Positions 25,886-33,840 of a stretch of DNA of 64,000 bases are shown one piece after another. Numbering within the stretch: the stretch's first letter is position 1; every line of letters begins with the position of its first letter. Position numbers and translations under genes: made by a program. Origin of the DNA: Flavobacteria bacterium GWA2_35_26 (GTDB taxonomy: Bacteria > Bacteroidota > Bacteroidia > Flavobacteriales > Flavobacteriaceae); contig MGWH01000004.1 in assembly GCA_001800905.1 (NCBI GenBank), forward strand, positions 62,001-126,000, written 5' to 3'. The notes beneath the pieces were generated by a model. The model saw only the letters and a list, made by a program, of their open reading frames with translations, ran no database searches and was not told the origin of the DNA.

Positions 25886-26218
25886 TAACGATTAAAATTA
25901 TATTGATTTATTAGAAATTGTTAGTTATAAACCCTCCATAAAGACTTTTATATTTCTTATAACCTTGAATAAGCTTCCGATTATTGAAAGGTTTATGAAT
26001 ATAGATATTACTTCCCAAAGGAACCCCCTATGATAATTCTAAAACCGATAGCTCTCCACGCCTAAAAATGTTAAGAGTAGATTTTTAAGTGGGTTAATTT
26101 GTGAAAATGAGAAAGTCTATATACTAATTAGCAAGAGATTTAATTATATTTGAAATAATATATGACGACAGTCGTAAAAATGTGTCCAATATCGGGTTGC
26201 TTTGTATGATTTTATCAT

Positions 26219-26263
26219 ACCGATATACTAGTTATCGGCTATTCTAACAGCGACCGTACAAAC
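26219..26263. repeat. attC-like hairpin and boundary, left end of the copper module
   Basis: CCGATA-TACTAGT-TATCGG forms a hairpin that is followed by CTAACAGCGACCGTACAAAC. The segment 26231-26263 aligns with 30148-30180 in 23 of 33 positions, including GTTAT, CTA and the exact block AGCGACCGT. These two boundaries enclose the three copper genes. Confidence 0.5.
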
Positions 26264-26322
26264 TTCAACAGAAGTACAACAAATAGAAAATAATTTGTAA
26301 CTTTGACCGTTTTTAAAAGAGA

Positions 26323-26706
26323 ATGACAAAAAAGTTTCACATATTACTCGTCATCTTGACACTTGGTTTCTTTGCGACGCCAACGCTGACTTATGCTTGT
26401 GGAACAAAATCAACAAAAACAGAAAAATCTTGTTGCAAAAAATCAGAAACCGAAAAAAATAGCAAAAAAGACTGTTGCAAAAATCATAAGTCTAAAAGCG
26501 ACAAAGACAAAAATAGTTGTAACGGAAAATGCAATAATTCAAATTGCAGTTGCCCAACAAATCATTGTTCTTTTGCATTACCATTTTGGACTGAAACAAA
26601 AGTAAAAACCTACTTTGCTGAAAGCAAAAAAATAAAAAATTACTACAACGAAAACTATCTTTCTGATGGTTTTAAATCCATTTGGACACCGCCTAATATA
26701 GGCTAA
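26323..26706 (+). CDS. Cysteine-rich exported protein, probable metal-binding
   Basis: A 127-residue protein with a signal peptide ending near TYA (about 25). The mature part has a stretch dense in Lys and Cys with CC pairs (SCCKKSE, DCCKNH) and then CNGKCNNSNCSCPTNHC, giving about a dozen cysteines before a Cys-free tail ending in GFKSIWTPPNIG. This fits periplasmic copper or silver binding; the next two genes are copper-handling proteins, which supports it. I do not recognise a named family. It is the first gene of the module, 91 bases before the next start. Confidence 0.75.
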   Translation: MTKKFHILLVILTLGFFATPTLTYACGTKSTKTEKSCCKKSETEKNSKKDCCKNHKSKSDKDKNSCNGKCNNSNCSCPTNHCSFALPFWTETKVKTYFAESKKIKNYYNENYLSDGFKSIWTPPNIG

Positions 26707-26797
26707 TTTCTTACCTTGACACCAGAGGTCTGTCTAATCGAAAGCAAAAACATTGCTTTCAAAATCAATTATTTATCAAAGTTTAAATTTTCAAAAA

Positions 26798-27661
26798 ATG
26801 AAATCAATAAAAATATTGATGGCAATATCTGTATTGCTATCGTTCACAGCGTGTAACGCTCAAATCAAAAACGCTAAAACCGAAAGCGTAAAAATATACG
26901 GTAATTGTGGTATGTGTGAAACAACCATTGAAAAAGCAGGAAATAAGAGTAAAGTTGTCAAAGTAGATTGGAATAAGGACACCAAAATGGCAACCATCAC
27001 TTACGATGCAAAGCTAACCAATCCAGACGAAATCTTGAAACGCATAGCATTGAGTGGTTATGATAGCGAAAAATTTCTTGCCCCAAATGATGTGTATGCA
27101 AAATTGCCTGATTGTTGCCAGTACGAAAGAAAAGCACAAACAGTTGCAAAAGTTGAAACACCAAAAACGGAGGTGAAAGAAGACCATTCGACACATAACC
27201 ATTCGGCTATGACAGAAACAAGGCAAGATGTTTCACAACTCAAAGTCGTTTTTGACAATTATTTTGCCGTAAAAGATGCCTTGGTAAAAACTGACGGAAA
27301 TACTTCATCTACCAAAGCAAAGGAGTTGCTTACTGCAATCAATGCCGTAAAAATGGACAAATTAACCACCGAAGAACATACCGTTTGGATGAAAGTAATG
27401 AAAGATTTGGCTTTTGATGCTGAACACATTGCAGACACAAAAGATGCCTCACACCAAAGAGACCATTTTATGCCCCTTTCAGAAAATATGTACGCTTTAA
27501 TCAAAGTTTCCAAAACCGAAACACCTACTTACTATCAATTTTGCCCAATGGCAAACGATGGAAAAGGTGCCAATTGGCTGAGCAAAGAGAATGCTGTTAA
27601 AAATCCATATTACGGCTCTCAAATGCTTACTTGTGGTAAAGTAGTTGAAACAATTAAGTAA
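26798..27661 (+). CDS. Lipoprotein with heavy-metal-associated (HMA) domain and DUF3347
   Basis: A 287-residue lipoprotein (LLSFTACNAQ) in the periplasm or outer membrane. Residues about 28-95 form an HMA domain with the metal-binding pair in YGNCGMCETTIE. A His-rich linker (DHSTHNHSAM, about 135-144) follows, then a DUF3347 domain with FCPMANDGKGANWLSKENAVKNPYYG and a final TCGKVVE, whose Cys and Met can bind copper as in CusB-like proteins. The start is the Met before the lipoprotein signal; an upstream in-frame Met at 26753 has no signal. It is followed by a strong hairpin and the multicopper oxidase gene. Confidence 0.87.
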   Translation: MKSIKILMAISVLLSFTACNAQIKNAKTESVKIYGNCGMCETTIEKAGNKSKVVKVDWNKDTKMATITYDAKLTNPDEILKRIALSGYDSEKFLAPNDVYAKLPDCCQYERKAQTVAKVETPKTEVKEDHSTHNHSAMTETRQDVSQLKVVFDNYFAVKDALVKTDGNTSSTKAKELLTAINAVKMDKLTTEEHTVWMKVMKDLAFDAEHIADTKDASHQRDHFMPLSENMYALIKVSKTETPTYYQFCPMANDGKGANWLSKENAVKNPYYGSQMLTCGKVVETIK

Positions 27662-27665
27662 AAAT

Positions 27666-27690
27666 ATAGGGTAGCCGAAGGCTACCCTAT
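27666..27690. terminator. Perfect 11-bp hairpin between the HMA and oxidase genes
   Basis: ATAGGGTAGCC-GAA-GGCTACCCTAT is a perfect stem with a three-base loop, but no T-run follows. The oxidase gene begins 28 bases later with no clear promoter, so this may be an attenuator or mRNA-stability element rather than a full terminator. Confidence 0.6.
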
Positions 27691-27718
27691 TAATAATTTT
27701 AACGATGAAATTCTTAAA

Positions 27719-29983
27719 ATGGATAATCAAAAAAATATTTATAAAAAACTGTTGCCGATAGCAATATTGCTATTGACAACTACAAATACATTCGCCCAAA
27801 AAGTAGTGCGTTATGACCTATATGTAAAAGATACTTTGGTAAATTTTGCAGGGAAAGAAAAACGAGCTATTGCGGTAAACGGACAAATTCCTATGCCAAC
27901 TTTGACTTTTACCGAAGGCGACACAGCGGAAATTCACGTTCATAATTTGCTCAAAGAAGAAACTTCTTTGCATTGGCACGGTTTATTTTTACCCAACAAA
28001 GAAGATGGTGTTCCCAACCTTACGCAAATGCCAATTAAGCCAAACACTACCCATATTTATAAATTTCCAATAATACAAAATGGTACACATTGGTATCATT
28101 CACATTCAGGATTACAAGAGCAAATTGGAATGTATGGCAACTTTGTAATGCTTAAAAAAGCAGACGATAAAACATTTAGAAATGGAATTGATGATTTACC
28201 GACCTTACCAATAGTTTTAAGCGAATGGACAAACGTAAAACCTGAAAACATTCACAGAATGTTGCACAATGCCAACGATTACCCTGCGTTGAAAAAAAAT
28301 TCCGTTCAGAGTTATGGCGAAGCCATCAAAGCAGGACATTTTAAAACCAAACTCAAAAACGAATGGAAAAGAATGTTGGCAATGGATGTAAGTGATGTGT
28401 ATTATGAAAAAATATTGATGAACGGTAAACCCAGTTCTGACTTAAAAAGCATTGACGGCAAGGAATTAAAAGCAGGCGATAAAGTTCGTTTAAGAATTTC
28501 AAATGGTGGTGCATCTTCCTATTTTTGGCTTACGTATGCAGGTGGGAAAATTACCGTAGTTGCCAATGATGGCAACGATGTAGAACCTGTGGAAGTGGAT
28601 AGGTTAATTATTGCCGTTTCTGAAACTTACGATATTGTTGTAACTATTCCAGCCGAAAATACGGCTTTTGAGTTTTTGGCAACTACCGAAGACCGAACCA
28701 ATTCAGCATCAATGTATATTGGTAATGGCATTAAGCAATTACAATCGCCCCAACCAAGATTGAAGTATTTTGAGGGTATGAAAATGATGAACGATATGAT
28801 GAAAATGAATGGCGACCTTGACGATATGGGAATGAATATGAGCCTAAACCAAATGGATATGAATGTGGTAATGTATCCAGAAATTACAGGCGACAGCAAA
28901 CCCAAACAAAGCGAAAACGACCCAAATCGCTACAATGCCAATGCTTTGGCAGATATTGTTACGCTGAATTATGCAATGCTGAAATCGCCAAATAATACTT
29001 CTTTGCCACAAAATGCACCAGTAAAAGAATTAAAGTTTGAACTCACAGGAAATATGAACCGCTATGTTTGGAGTTTAGATAATAAAGTAGTTTCAGAAAC
29101 CGATAAAATCCTTATCAAAAAAGGCGAAAATGTTAGAATTGTGCTTTACAATGGCTCAATGATGCGACATCCAATGCACTTGCACGGACACGACTTTCGT
29201 TTGCTAAACGGACAAGGCGAAAATGCACCACTAAAAAACATTGTGGACATTATGCCAATGGAAACCGACACTTTGGAATTTAACGCCAATGTTGAAGGCG
29301 ATTGGTTTTTTCATTGTCATATTTTGTACCATATGATGAGCGGAATGGGTAGAGTTTTTAGTTATGAAAATCAAGCACCAAATCCATTAATTCCAAATCC
29401 AAAATTGGCACAAAGAAAATTATTTGCAGATGATAGAGCATTTCATTTTATGGCTGAAAACGATTTTGCCACCAATGGAAACGATGGAATGGCAATGGTT
29501 CAAGGCACACGTTGGAGCATTGGGACAGAATGGCGTTTGGGGTACAACGACCATCACGGCTACGAAACTGAAACGCATATTGGACGATACATTGGAAAAA
29601 TGCAATGGCTAATGCCGTTTATCGGTTTTGATTGGCGTTACAGAAAATTAGAAACCGATGCAATGGGAAATGTACACGGAGAAAAAAACCTTTTTGGACA
29701 AACCAACACCAAAGACAACAGACGCCAGTTTAGTTTAGGAGTTGCCTATACTTTGCCAATGCTTGTAGTTTTACAGACCGAAATTTACCACGATGGGAAT
29801 TTAAGAGTACAACTAATGAGAGAAGATATTCCAATTTCAAAAAGAGTTAGAGCATCATTTATGGTAAATACCGACAAAGAATATATGGCAGGTTTGCGTT
29901 ACATTGTAAACAAAAACATAGGATTAACAACACATTACGACAGCGATATGGGACTTGGTTTCGGAGTATTTTTAAACTACTAA
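27719..29983 (+). CDS. Multicopper oxidase CopA fused to a CopB-like beta-barrel
   Basis: A 754-residue exported protein with a signal peptide (LLLTTTNTFAQ). All four copper-ligand blocks are present: HWHGLFLP (about 83-90), HWYHSHSG (about 123-130), HPMHLHGHDF (about 484-493) and HCHILYHMMSGMGRV (about 530-540). A Met-rich loop (MMNDMMKMNGDLDDMGMNM, about 360-378) is like the CopA/CueO copper-binding insert. After about 570 the chain turns into a beta-strand-rich region (GTRWSIGTEWRLGYNDHHG, FIGFDWRYR, FSLGVAYTLP, ending LGFGVFLNY) that resembles the outer-membrane CopB barrel. It would oxidise Cu(I) in the periplasm or at the surface. It ends the copper module. Confidence 0.88.
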   Translation: MDNQKNIYKKLLPIAILLLTTTNTFAQKVVRYDLYVKDTLVNFAGKEKRAIAVNGQIPMPTLTFTEGDTAEIHVHNLLKEETSLHWHGLFLPNKEDGVPNLTQMPIKPNTTHIYKFPIIQNGTHWYHSHSGLQEQIGMYGNFVMLKKADDKTFRNGIDDLPTLPIVLSEWTNVKPENIHRMLHNANDYPALKKNSVQSYGEAIKAGHFKTKLKNEWKRMLAMDVSDVYYEKILMNGKPSSDLKSIDGKELKAGDKVRLRISNGGASSYFWLTYAGGKITVVANDGNDVEPVEVDRLIIAVSETYDIVVTIPAENTAFEFLATTEDRTNSASMYIGNGIKQLQSPQPRLKYFEGMKMMNDMMKMNGDLDDMGMNMSLNQMDMNVVMYPEITGDSKPKQSENDPNRYNANALADIVTLNYAMLKSPNNTSLPQNAPVKELKFELTGNMNRYVWSLDNKVVSETDKILIKKGENVRIVLYNGSMMRHPMHLHGHDFRLLNGQGENAPLKNIVDIMPMETDTLEFNANVEGDWFFHCHILYHMMSGMGRVFSYENQAPNPLIPNPKLAQRKLFADDRAFHFMAENDFATNGNDGMAMVQGTRWSIGTEWRLGYNDHHGYETETHIGRYIGKMQWLMPFIGFDWRYRKLETDAMGNVHGEKNLFGQTNTKDNRRQFSLGVAYTLPMLVVLQTEIYHDGNLRVQLMREDIPISKRVRASFMVNTDKEYMAGLRYIVNKNIGLTTHYDSDMGLGFGVFLNY

Positions 29984-30024
29984 ACCAACAAAAAAACGGA
30001 CACGGACGAAAGAAGAACAGCCGA

Positions 30025-30180
30025 TAACAAGGGTTTTGCAAAATTGGGGCAGAAGTGCTAAATTTAAGCATTGGTAATTCTAATGAACATTTGTGCTAAA
30101 TTGAACATTTGTGCCTTGAATGCCCCAACTTCGCAAAGCCCCAAACCGTTATGCGTCACCCTATGAGCGACCGTGCTAAC
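30025..30180. repeat. attC-like imperfect palindrome, right end of the copper module
   Basis: The left arm GATAACAAGGGTTTTGCAAA and TTGGGGCA pair with the right arm TGCCCCAA, TTCGCAAAGC and CCGTTATGC across about 60 bases. The right arm has extra unpaired bases, the asymmetry seen in integron attC sites. GTTATGCG, CTATGAGCGACCGTGCTAAC then match the left boundary at 26231. The core does not fit the strict RYYYAAC/GTTRRRY rule, so it is only attC-like. Confidence 0.5.
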
Positions 30181-30196
30181 ATTGAAACGAAAGAAA

Positions 30197-30535
30197 ATGA
30201 AACAAACAATTATTCTCATATTGACACTCGGACTGTTTTCTTGTAACCAAAAGACAGACAAAGAAACTGCACAAGGCGATTGGATTAAAGGAACAGAAAC
30301 AGAGCAAATCAAGACCATTGAAAAACAATTTCGTGGCTTTGACAATGCAATGGTTGAAACAGGTTATCGTTACCAAGAATTGTATTGGGCTGGACAAGAC
30401 CAAAACTGGGAATATGCCGACTATCAAATTGAGAAAATTAAAAAAGAAATATTAACTAACCAAAATATACAAATTACAAGAAAGGTGTCAATTGACACCT
30501 TTTATACATTTAGAACAATCTCTAATTTAAAGTAA
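30197..30535 (+). pseudogene. Lipoprotein gene truncated at an insertion junction
   Basis: The frame starts well with a lipoprotein signal (ILTLGLFSCNQK) and a conserved-looking domain ending DQNWEYADYQIEKIKK. From about 30455 the sequence becomes AT-rich and reads through a 22-bp palindrome (KVSIDT...), giving an unlikely tail. As I recall, full-length relatives continue with a helical stretch that is absent here. The likely reading is a gene whose 3' end was replaced when the recombinase-bearing segment joined. The 5' part may still be translated. Confidence 0.6.
30481..30502. repeat. 22-bp perfect palindrome, copy 1
   Basis: AAA-GGTGTCAATTGACACC-TTT is a perfect palindrome, identical to the copy at 30964-30985, 483 bases away. 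With its T-run on the plus strand it may also act as a terminator. One small reverse-strand gene lies between the two copies. Confidence 0.8.
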
Positions 30536-30791
30536 ACTCCTCATTCAAACCTTTGTTTTTTTCATAGTCCTGCACCAACCTTCCAACAACTTTGGTTAAA
30601 GTTGATACATCACCGACGAGCCCAATTGTATTAGGTTTGGTATCGTAATCGTTACATAGTTTATCAAAGAAGTGTTTGACGTATTGTTTCACATCTTCAT
30701 TGATGTCCATTGTTTTCTCACCAATCTCAGGAACGAAATGGAACATCAAATCGTCTTTCTCAACGATGGATTGATTTGTTTCTTGAATCAT
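30522..30791 (-). CDS. Small protein of unknown function between twin palindromes
   Basis: An 89-residue acidic protein on the reverse strand with no signal peptide or membrane segment. It looks helical (VKQYVKHFFDKLCNDYD) with a short GLVGDVSTLTKVVGRLV stretch. I do not recognise it. It is flanked by the two identical 22-bp palindromes and lies next to the reverse-strand recombinase gene, so it could be a regulator or accessory of that segment, but nothing proves it. Confidence 0.55.
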   Translation of the reverse strand: MIQETNQSIVEKDDLMFHFVPEIGEKTMDINEDVKQYVKHFFDKLCNDYDTKPNTIGLVGDVSTLTKVVGRLVQDYEKNKGLNEEFTLN

Positions 30792-31242
30792 GGTCGCAAC
30801 GGTTTTACTAATTCAGTTATTAATTTTTCGACCTGACTCTCAGTTAAGATTATAACAGTTCTTGTTTTTTGAGGTTTTTTTTCTGTTTTCAAGTTGTTCT
30901 TTTACAATAAATATCTTAAAACAACAAAATTGATTAATGTGAAGGATTTATTTTAAAATATGGAAAGGTGTCAATTGACACCTTTTTTTATTTTCAAAAA
31001 AACAGAAAAATTTTTAAAACGGTTATTTCTAATAAAAGTCAATTTGCAGAGAAAAATTGGAGAAATTTCGCAAAGACCATTAACGGAAGTTTAGAACACC
31101 TAAAACTCAATTATTTAAGGGTAGATACGGGAGGGGGGAAGGGGGAGTCATTTGCGGATTAAGTTTTCGTCTCAGGTCCATGCGCAATTGCGCTAAACCA
31201 ACAATCCATTTGGAGTGAAAGTGCAGCAGAAATATTACCCCA
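30792..31242. other. Gene-free stretch with palindrome and G-rich run
   Basis: It contains the upstream region of the 89-residue gene, the second palindrome (30964-30985) with a T-run, and a G-rich run GGGAGGGGGGAAGGGGGAG at 31129-31147, unusual in this AT-rich DNA. A 64-codon frame across 30968-31162 starts within the palindrome and is not believable as a gene. Confidence 0.6.
30964..30985. repeat. 22-bp perfect palindrome, copy 2
   Basis: Identical to 30481-30502 and followed by TTTT, so it may terminate a transcript. Two exact copies of a 22-bp palindrome in 500 bases suggest a duplicated site for a dimeric protein or a pair of element ends. Confidence 0.8.
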
Positions 31243-31833
31243 TTAAATTCTTAAACTATCATATACAGACATTACTTCACGTTCACGGATTCCCAAATAG
31301 TTTTTGGTAATTGAAATACTACTATGACCAAACAACTCCATTAGAAGCACCACAGATTCATTAGAGAAGTTATTTAACTTCAACACACGATTACCCAAAG
31401 TCTTCCTGAAGAGGTGTGAACTTATATTACCTTCACACTCCACACCGTATTGTTTGAAAATCATTTTCAAGTTGACGTTGACCCATGATTTGTCAATTGG
31501 TTTAGTTCCGTATCGGTTTACAAAGATGTATTGGTTATTATCGGTGACACCCATTTGGATTTTGATTCTTGAGATAATACTTCTCAAATCAGGGTTGATT
31601 TTGATTTTTCGGGTCTTCTTAGTTTTTTGTTCTACTATTATTAGGTATTCGTTCCCTTCAAATTGAGAAAATCGAAGCTGCAACAAATCAGAGATTCTAA
31701 GACCCGTGAAAACCCCTGTTGAAATTAAAAGACAGTACTTGTAATTTTTGTCTCTCTCCAATTTTGAAATTAATGATTTAAATACGTCCCAATCTAATGA
31801 TGTGGTTGTTGTTTTTTGTCCTTTAAGCGACAT
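31243..31833 (-). CDS. Short tyrosine recombinase (catalytic domain only)
   Basis: A 196-residue site-specific recombinase. The catalytic residues are readable: Arg in GVFTGLRISDLLQLR, Lys in the beta-hairpin around VEQKTKKTRK, HLFRKT (His-x-x-Arg), His in LFGHSS and the nucleophile Tyr in TKNYLGI. It lacks the usual N-terminal arm- and core-binding domains, so it is about half the length of a phage integrase. I chose the Met at 31833; the longer frame adds 20 residues without support. It is divergent from the polymerase-like gene, with repeated GCAAC motifs in the shared spacer. Confidence 0.85.
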   Translation of the reverse strand: MSLKGQKTTTTSLDWDVFKSLISKLERDKNYKYCLLISTGVFTGLRISDLLQLRFSQFEGNEYLIIVEQKTKKTRKIKINPDLRSIISRIKIQMGVTDNNQYIFVNRYGTKPIDKSWVNVNLKMIFKQYGVECEGNISSHLFRKTLGNRVLKLNNFSNESVVLLMELFGHSSISITKNYLGIREREVMSVYDSLRI

Positions 31834-32278
31834 AATTTTTAAATTTAAATTTACTACGCTAAAAATACCGCTGCAACTTATACTTTGCCGCATTTTTATA
31901 GCTAAGAAAAAGCTAAAATTTCACCACACTATAACAATACCGTTGCAACCCTTATTGGCACTATGATTGACTGATTTGGGTTGCTTATACTTCATACTTA
32001 AAGTATAAGCAACTCATTTCAAGGAATAATTAAAACTCCCTTCCACTTCACTTGGTGGTCAATATCTCAACAGTGAATTAGTATTCTTATTTTGTACAAT
32101 AATTTGAGGTGGCGTTATCGGTATCGACAATTTCACATGAAATAGAGATTCAAATTATATATGTGTCTCTTACGATAAAGAAATACTAAAACCTACCTAA
32201 GAAATACGATAAAAAATAATTTATGGGGCAGATTTCGTTTTGTCGATTTTAAAGTATATATTTTTTTAAAAGCAAAAT
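31834..32278. promoter_or_regulatory. Divergent control region with inverted and repeated GCAAC motifs
   Basis: The spacer between the recombinase and the polymerase-like gene has a perfect 13-bp inverted repeat, GTTGCTTATACTT (31980-31992) and AAGTATAAGCAAC (32001-32013), with an 8-base loop. Related units CCGCTGCAACTTATAC (about 31868) and CCGTTGCAACCCTTAT (about 31942) lie on the recombinase side. The set looks like binding sites for a regulator or for the recombinase itself. No gene is seen. Confidence 0.6.
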
Positions 32279-33793
32279 ATGAAACAAAATTCGAAACAAA
32301 TTATAGTCCCGTTAAACATTGATTATGAAAAATTATTTTCTCCAATCGAGGGTAAAGACAGTTACAAAAATGAACTAATTGACGCCACTTATGTGGTTCT
32401 GTCTTTTCTTTTCCCATCTGAAAACTACATCAAGGCAACAAGTGGTTTCGATGGGTTTAAATCCATTAATAATGAAGAGATAAACAAAGTCATTAGAAAC
32501 AGATTTGGAAAGGTTAAAAGTCTTCTTATGGATGTAAATTCTCATTCTACGAAAGCAATTCTAATAGAAATACCGGAATATCAGCCGGGTATCTCATCAA
32601 TGCGTTATAAGTTAAATGAAGAACTATTTTTAAACCCAGGAGAGAAACATGTTTCAATAGGTCCAAATGCTGAGAGAAGATTATTAAGATTTGAAACGGA
32701 AGGAATTAAGAAATATGAGGAATTCAAATCAACGTACCAATTTCTCCTTGATAAATACGAATCTGATATTACAATTGATGATGGTGCATTTGATTATGTA
32801 ATTAAACTTAAATCAGTACTACTTGAAAAAGTTGCTAAATATGATGGAGACAAAGACGAAATGACAAAAAGAGTTAATTACACCATTAAGGAAATGAACT
32901 CCAAGATTCGTGCTATTCAAAAAAAGAGATTCAGACCTTCTGTATCTAAAAGTAATCATCGTTTGAACTCTGTTGTCACAACACTCTATAGAGAACTTAG
33001 GTATTATCTTAGAATCAATGGGAATAAATTAGTGGAAGTAGATTTGAAAAGTTCTCAACCGTATGTGCTGGGTTCTATTCTTACTAATAGTTTCTTCAGT
33101 GGTGATTCTAATATTGATTTTAGTTTAATTAGAATTTATCCTCAATTATATAATCAACTTAATTACATTGTTTCTAAATCTACTACTGATATTACTTCTC
33201 TTATTGGAAATTCCCTATATAATAATAAAAAAGGTTTCCCGAAGTACTTTATGTCTGGCGGGTTGGATAATTGTCTTGAAATTCAATCTTATCGAAGTTT
33301 ACCCTTTAAAGAAGGTTTTTATCCTCATCTAAATAACACTTTTTTAAATGGAGATTTTGAAACACAAAAGGTGAAGGATAATGTAATGTTATTACTAAAC
33401 CTTCAGAATTTAAGGACGAGAAATCATATCTCCTTAATTCAAAATTTCAAAAGCTATTTCCCGAATATTAATTTGTTTATTGAAAGTTTAAATAATTTTA
33501 AAAAGTTGAAGTCTACGATTGCTATTTTGATGCAAAGGTCAGAATCTTATTTGTTTTTACGTATTGGTTGCAAAGCGGTAAATGAACGACTCCCTGATGT
33601 TCCGTATCTGACTATTCATGATTCGATTCTAATAGAAGAACAATTTTGTGAAGTTCTTACTCCAATTTTGAAGGAAAGTTTAAATTCAGTTACAGGGATA
33701 GAACCTGGCGTTAGTGTTAAAGTAATCCAAGACCCCATGACTACTTTAGATGTAGATGTTGAGGAGATTTGGGATGAAATCTTAAAGATGTGA
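32279..33793 (+). CDS. Protein with a family A polymerase-like palm domain
   Basis: A 504-residue protein with no recognised database name. Three blocks line up in order with the palm and fingers of family A polymerases: VEVDLKSSQPYVLG (253-266; Asp255 as the motif A metal ligand, compare DYSQIELR), NFKSYFPNINLFI with LMQRSESYLFL (389-427; compare the YFxRYPG...MQGTAAD region), and LTIHDSILIEE (444-454; His447-Asp448, compare the VHDE motif C). The classic O-helix R...K...YG is not clear; KVKDNVMLLLNLQ (364-376) may replace it. The first 230 residues match nothing I know. A role in replication of the element is inferred. It is followed 47 bases later by the Cys4 gene. Confidence 0.65.
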   Translation: MKQNSKQIIVPLNIDYEKLFSPIEGKDSYKNELIDATYVVLSFLFPSENYIKATSGFDGFKSINNEEINKVIRNRFGKVKSLLMDVNSHSTKAILIEIPEYQPGISSMRYKLNEELFLNPGEKHVSIGPNAERRLLRFETEGIKKYEEFKSTYQFLLDKYESDITIDDGAFDYVIKLKSVLLEKVAKYDGDKDEMTKRVNYTIKEMNSKIRAIQKKRFRPSVSKSNHRLNSVVTTLYRELRYYLRINGNKLVEVDLKSSQPYVLGSILTNSFFSGDSNIDFSLIRIYPQLYNQLNYIVSKSTTDITSLIGNSLYNNKKGFPKYFMSGGLDNCLEIQSYRSLPFKEGFYPHLNNTFLNGDFETQKVKDNVMLLLNLQNLRTRNHISLIQNFKSYFPNINLFIESLNNFKKLKSTIAILMQRSESYLFLRIGCKAVNERLPDVPYLTIHDSILIEEQFCEVLTPILKESLNSVTGIEPGVSVKVIQDPMTTLDVDVEEIWDEILKM

Positions 33794-33840
33794 TTATAAT
33801 ATTTTTATTACATTTATGATAACTAAAAAAACCAACTATT

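Larger units (their letters stand above)
25684..26322. other. Gene-free junction between island modules
   Basis: No convincing gene lies here. The stretch holds the boundary motif (25750-25791), the second 108-bp tRNA flank (25778-25885), short palindromes such as ACGACAGTCGT near 26165 and TATGATTTTATCATA near 26205, and the attC-like half at 26219-26263. It is the junction between the MFS-rhodanese module and the copper module. Confidence 0.7.

Noticed and set aside
26219..30180. True integron with attC sites
   Set aside because: No integron integrase is present and the core boxes deviate from RYYYAAC/GTTRRRY; kept only as attC-like.
30968..31162. 64-codon frame on the plus strand
   Set aside because: It starts inside the 22-bp palindrome with a non-ATG codon and runs over a G-rich tract; no protein-like composition.
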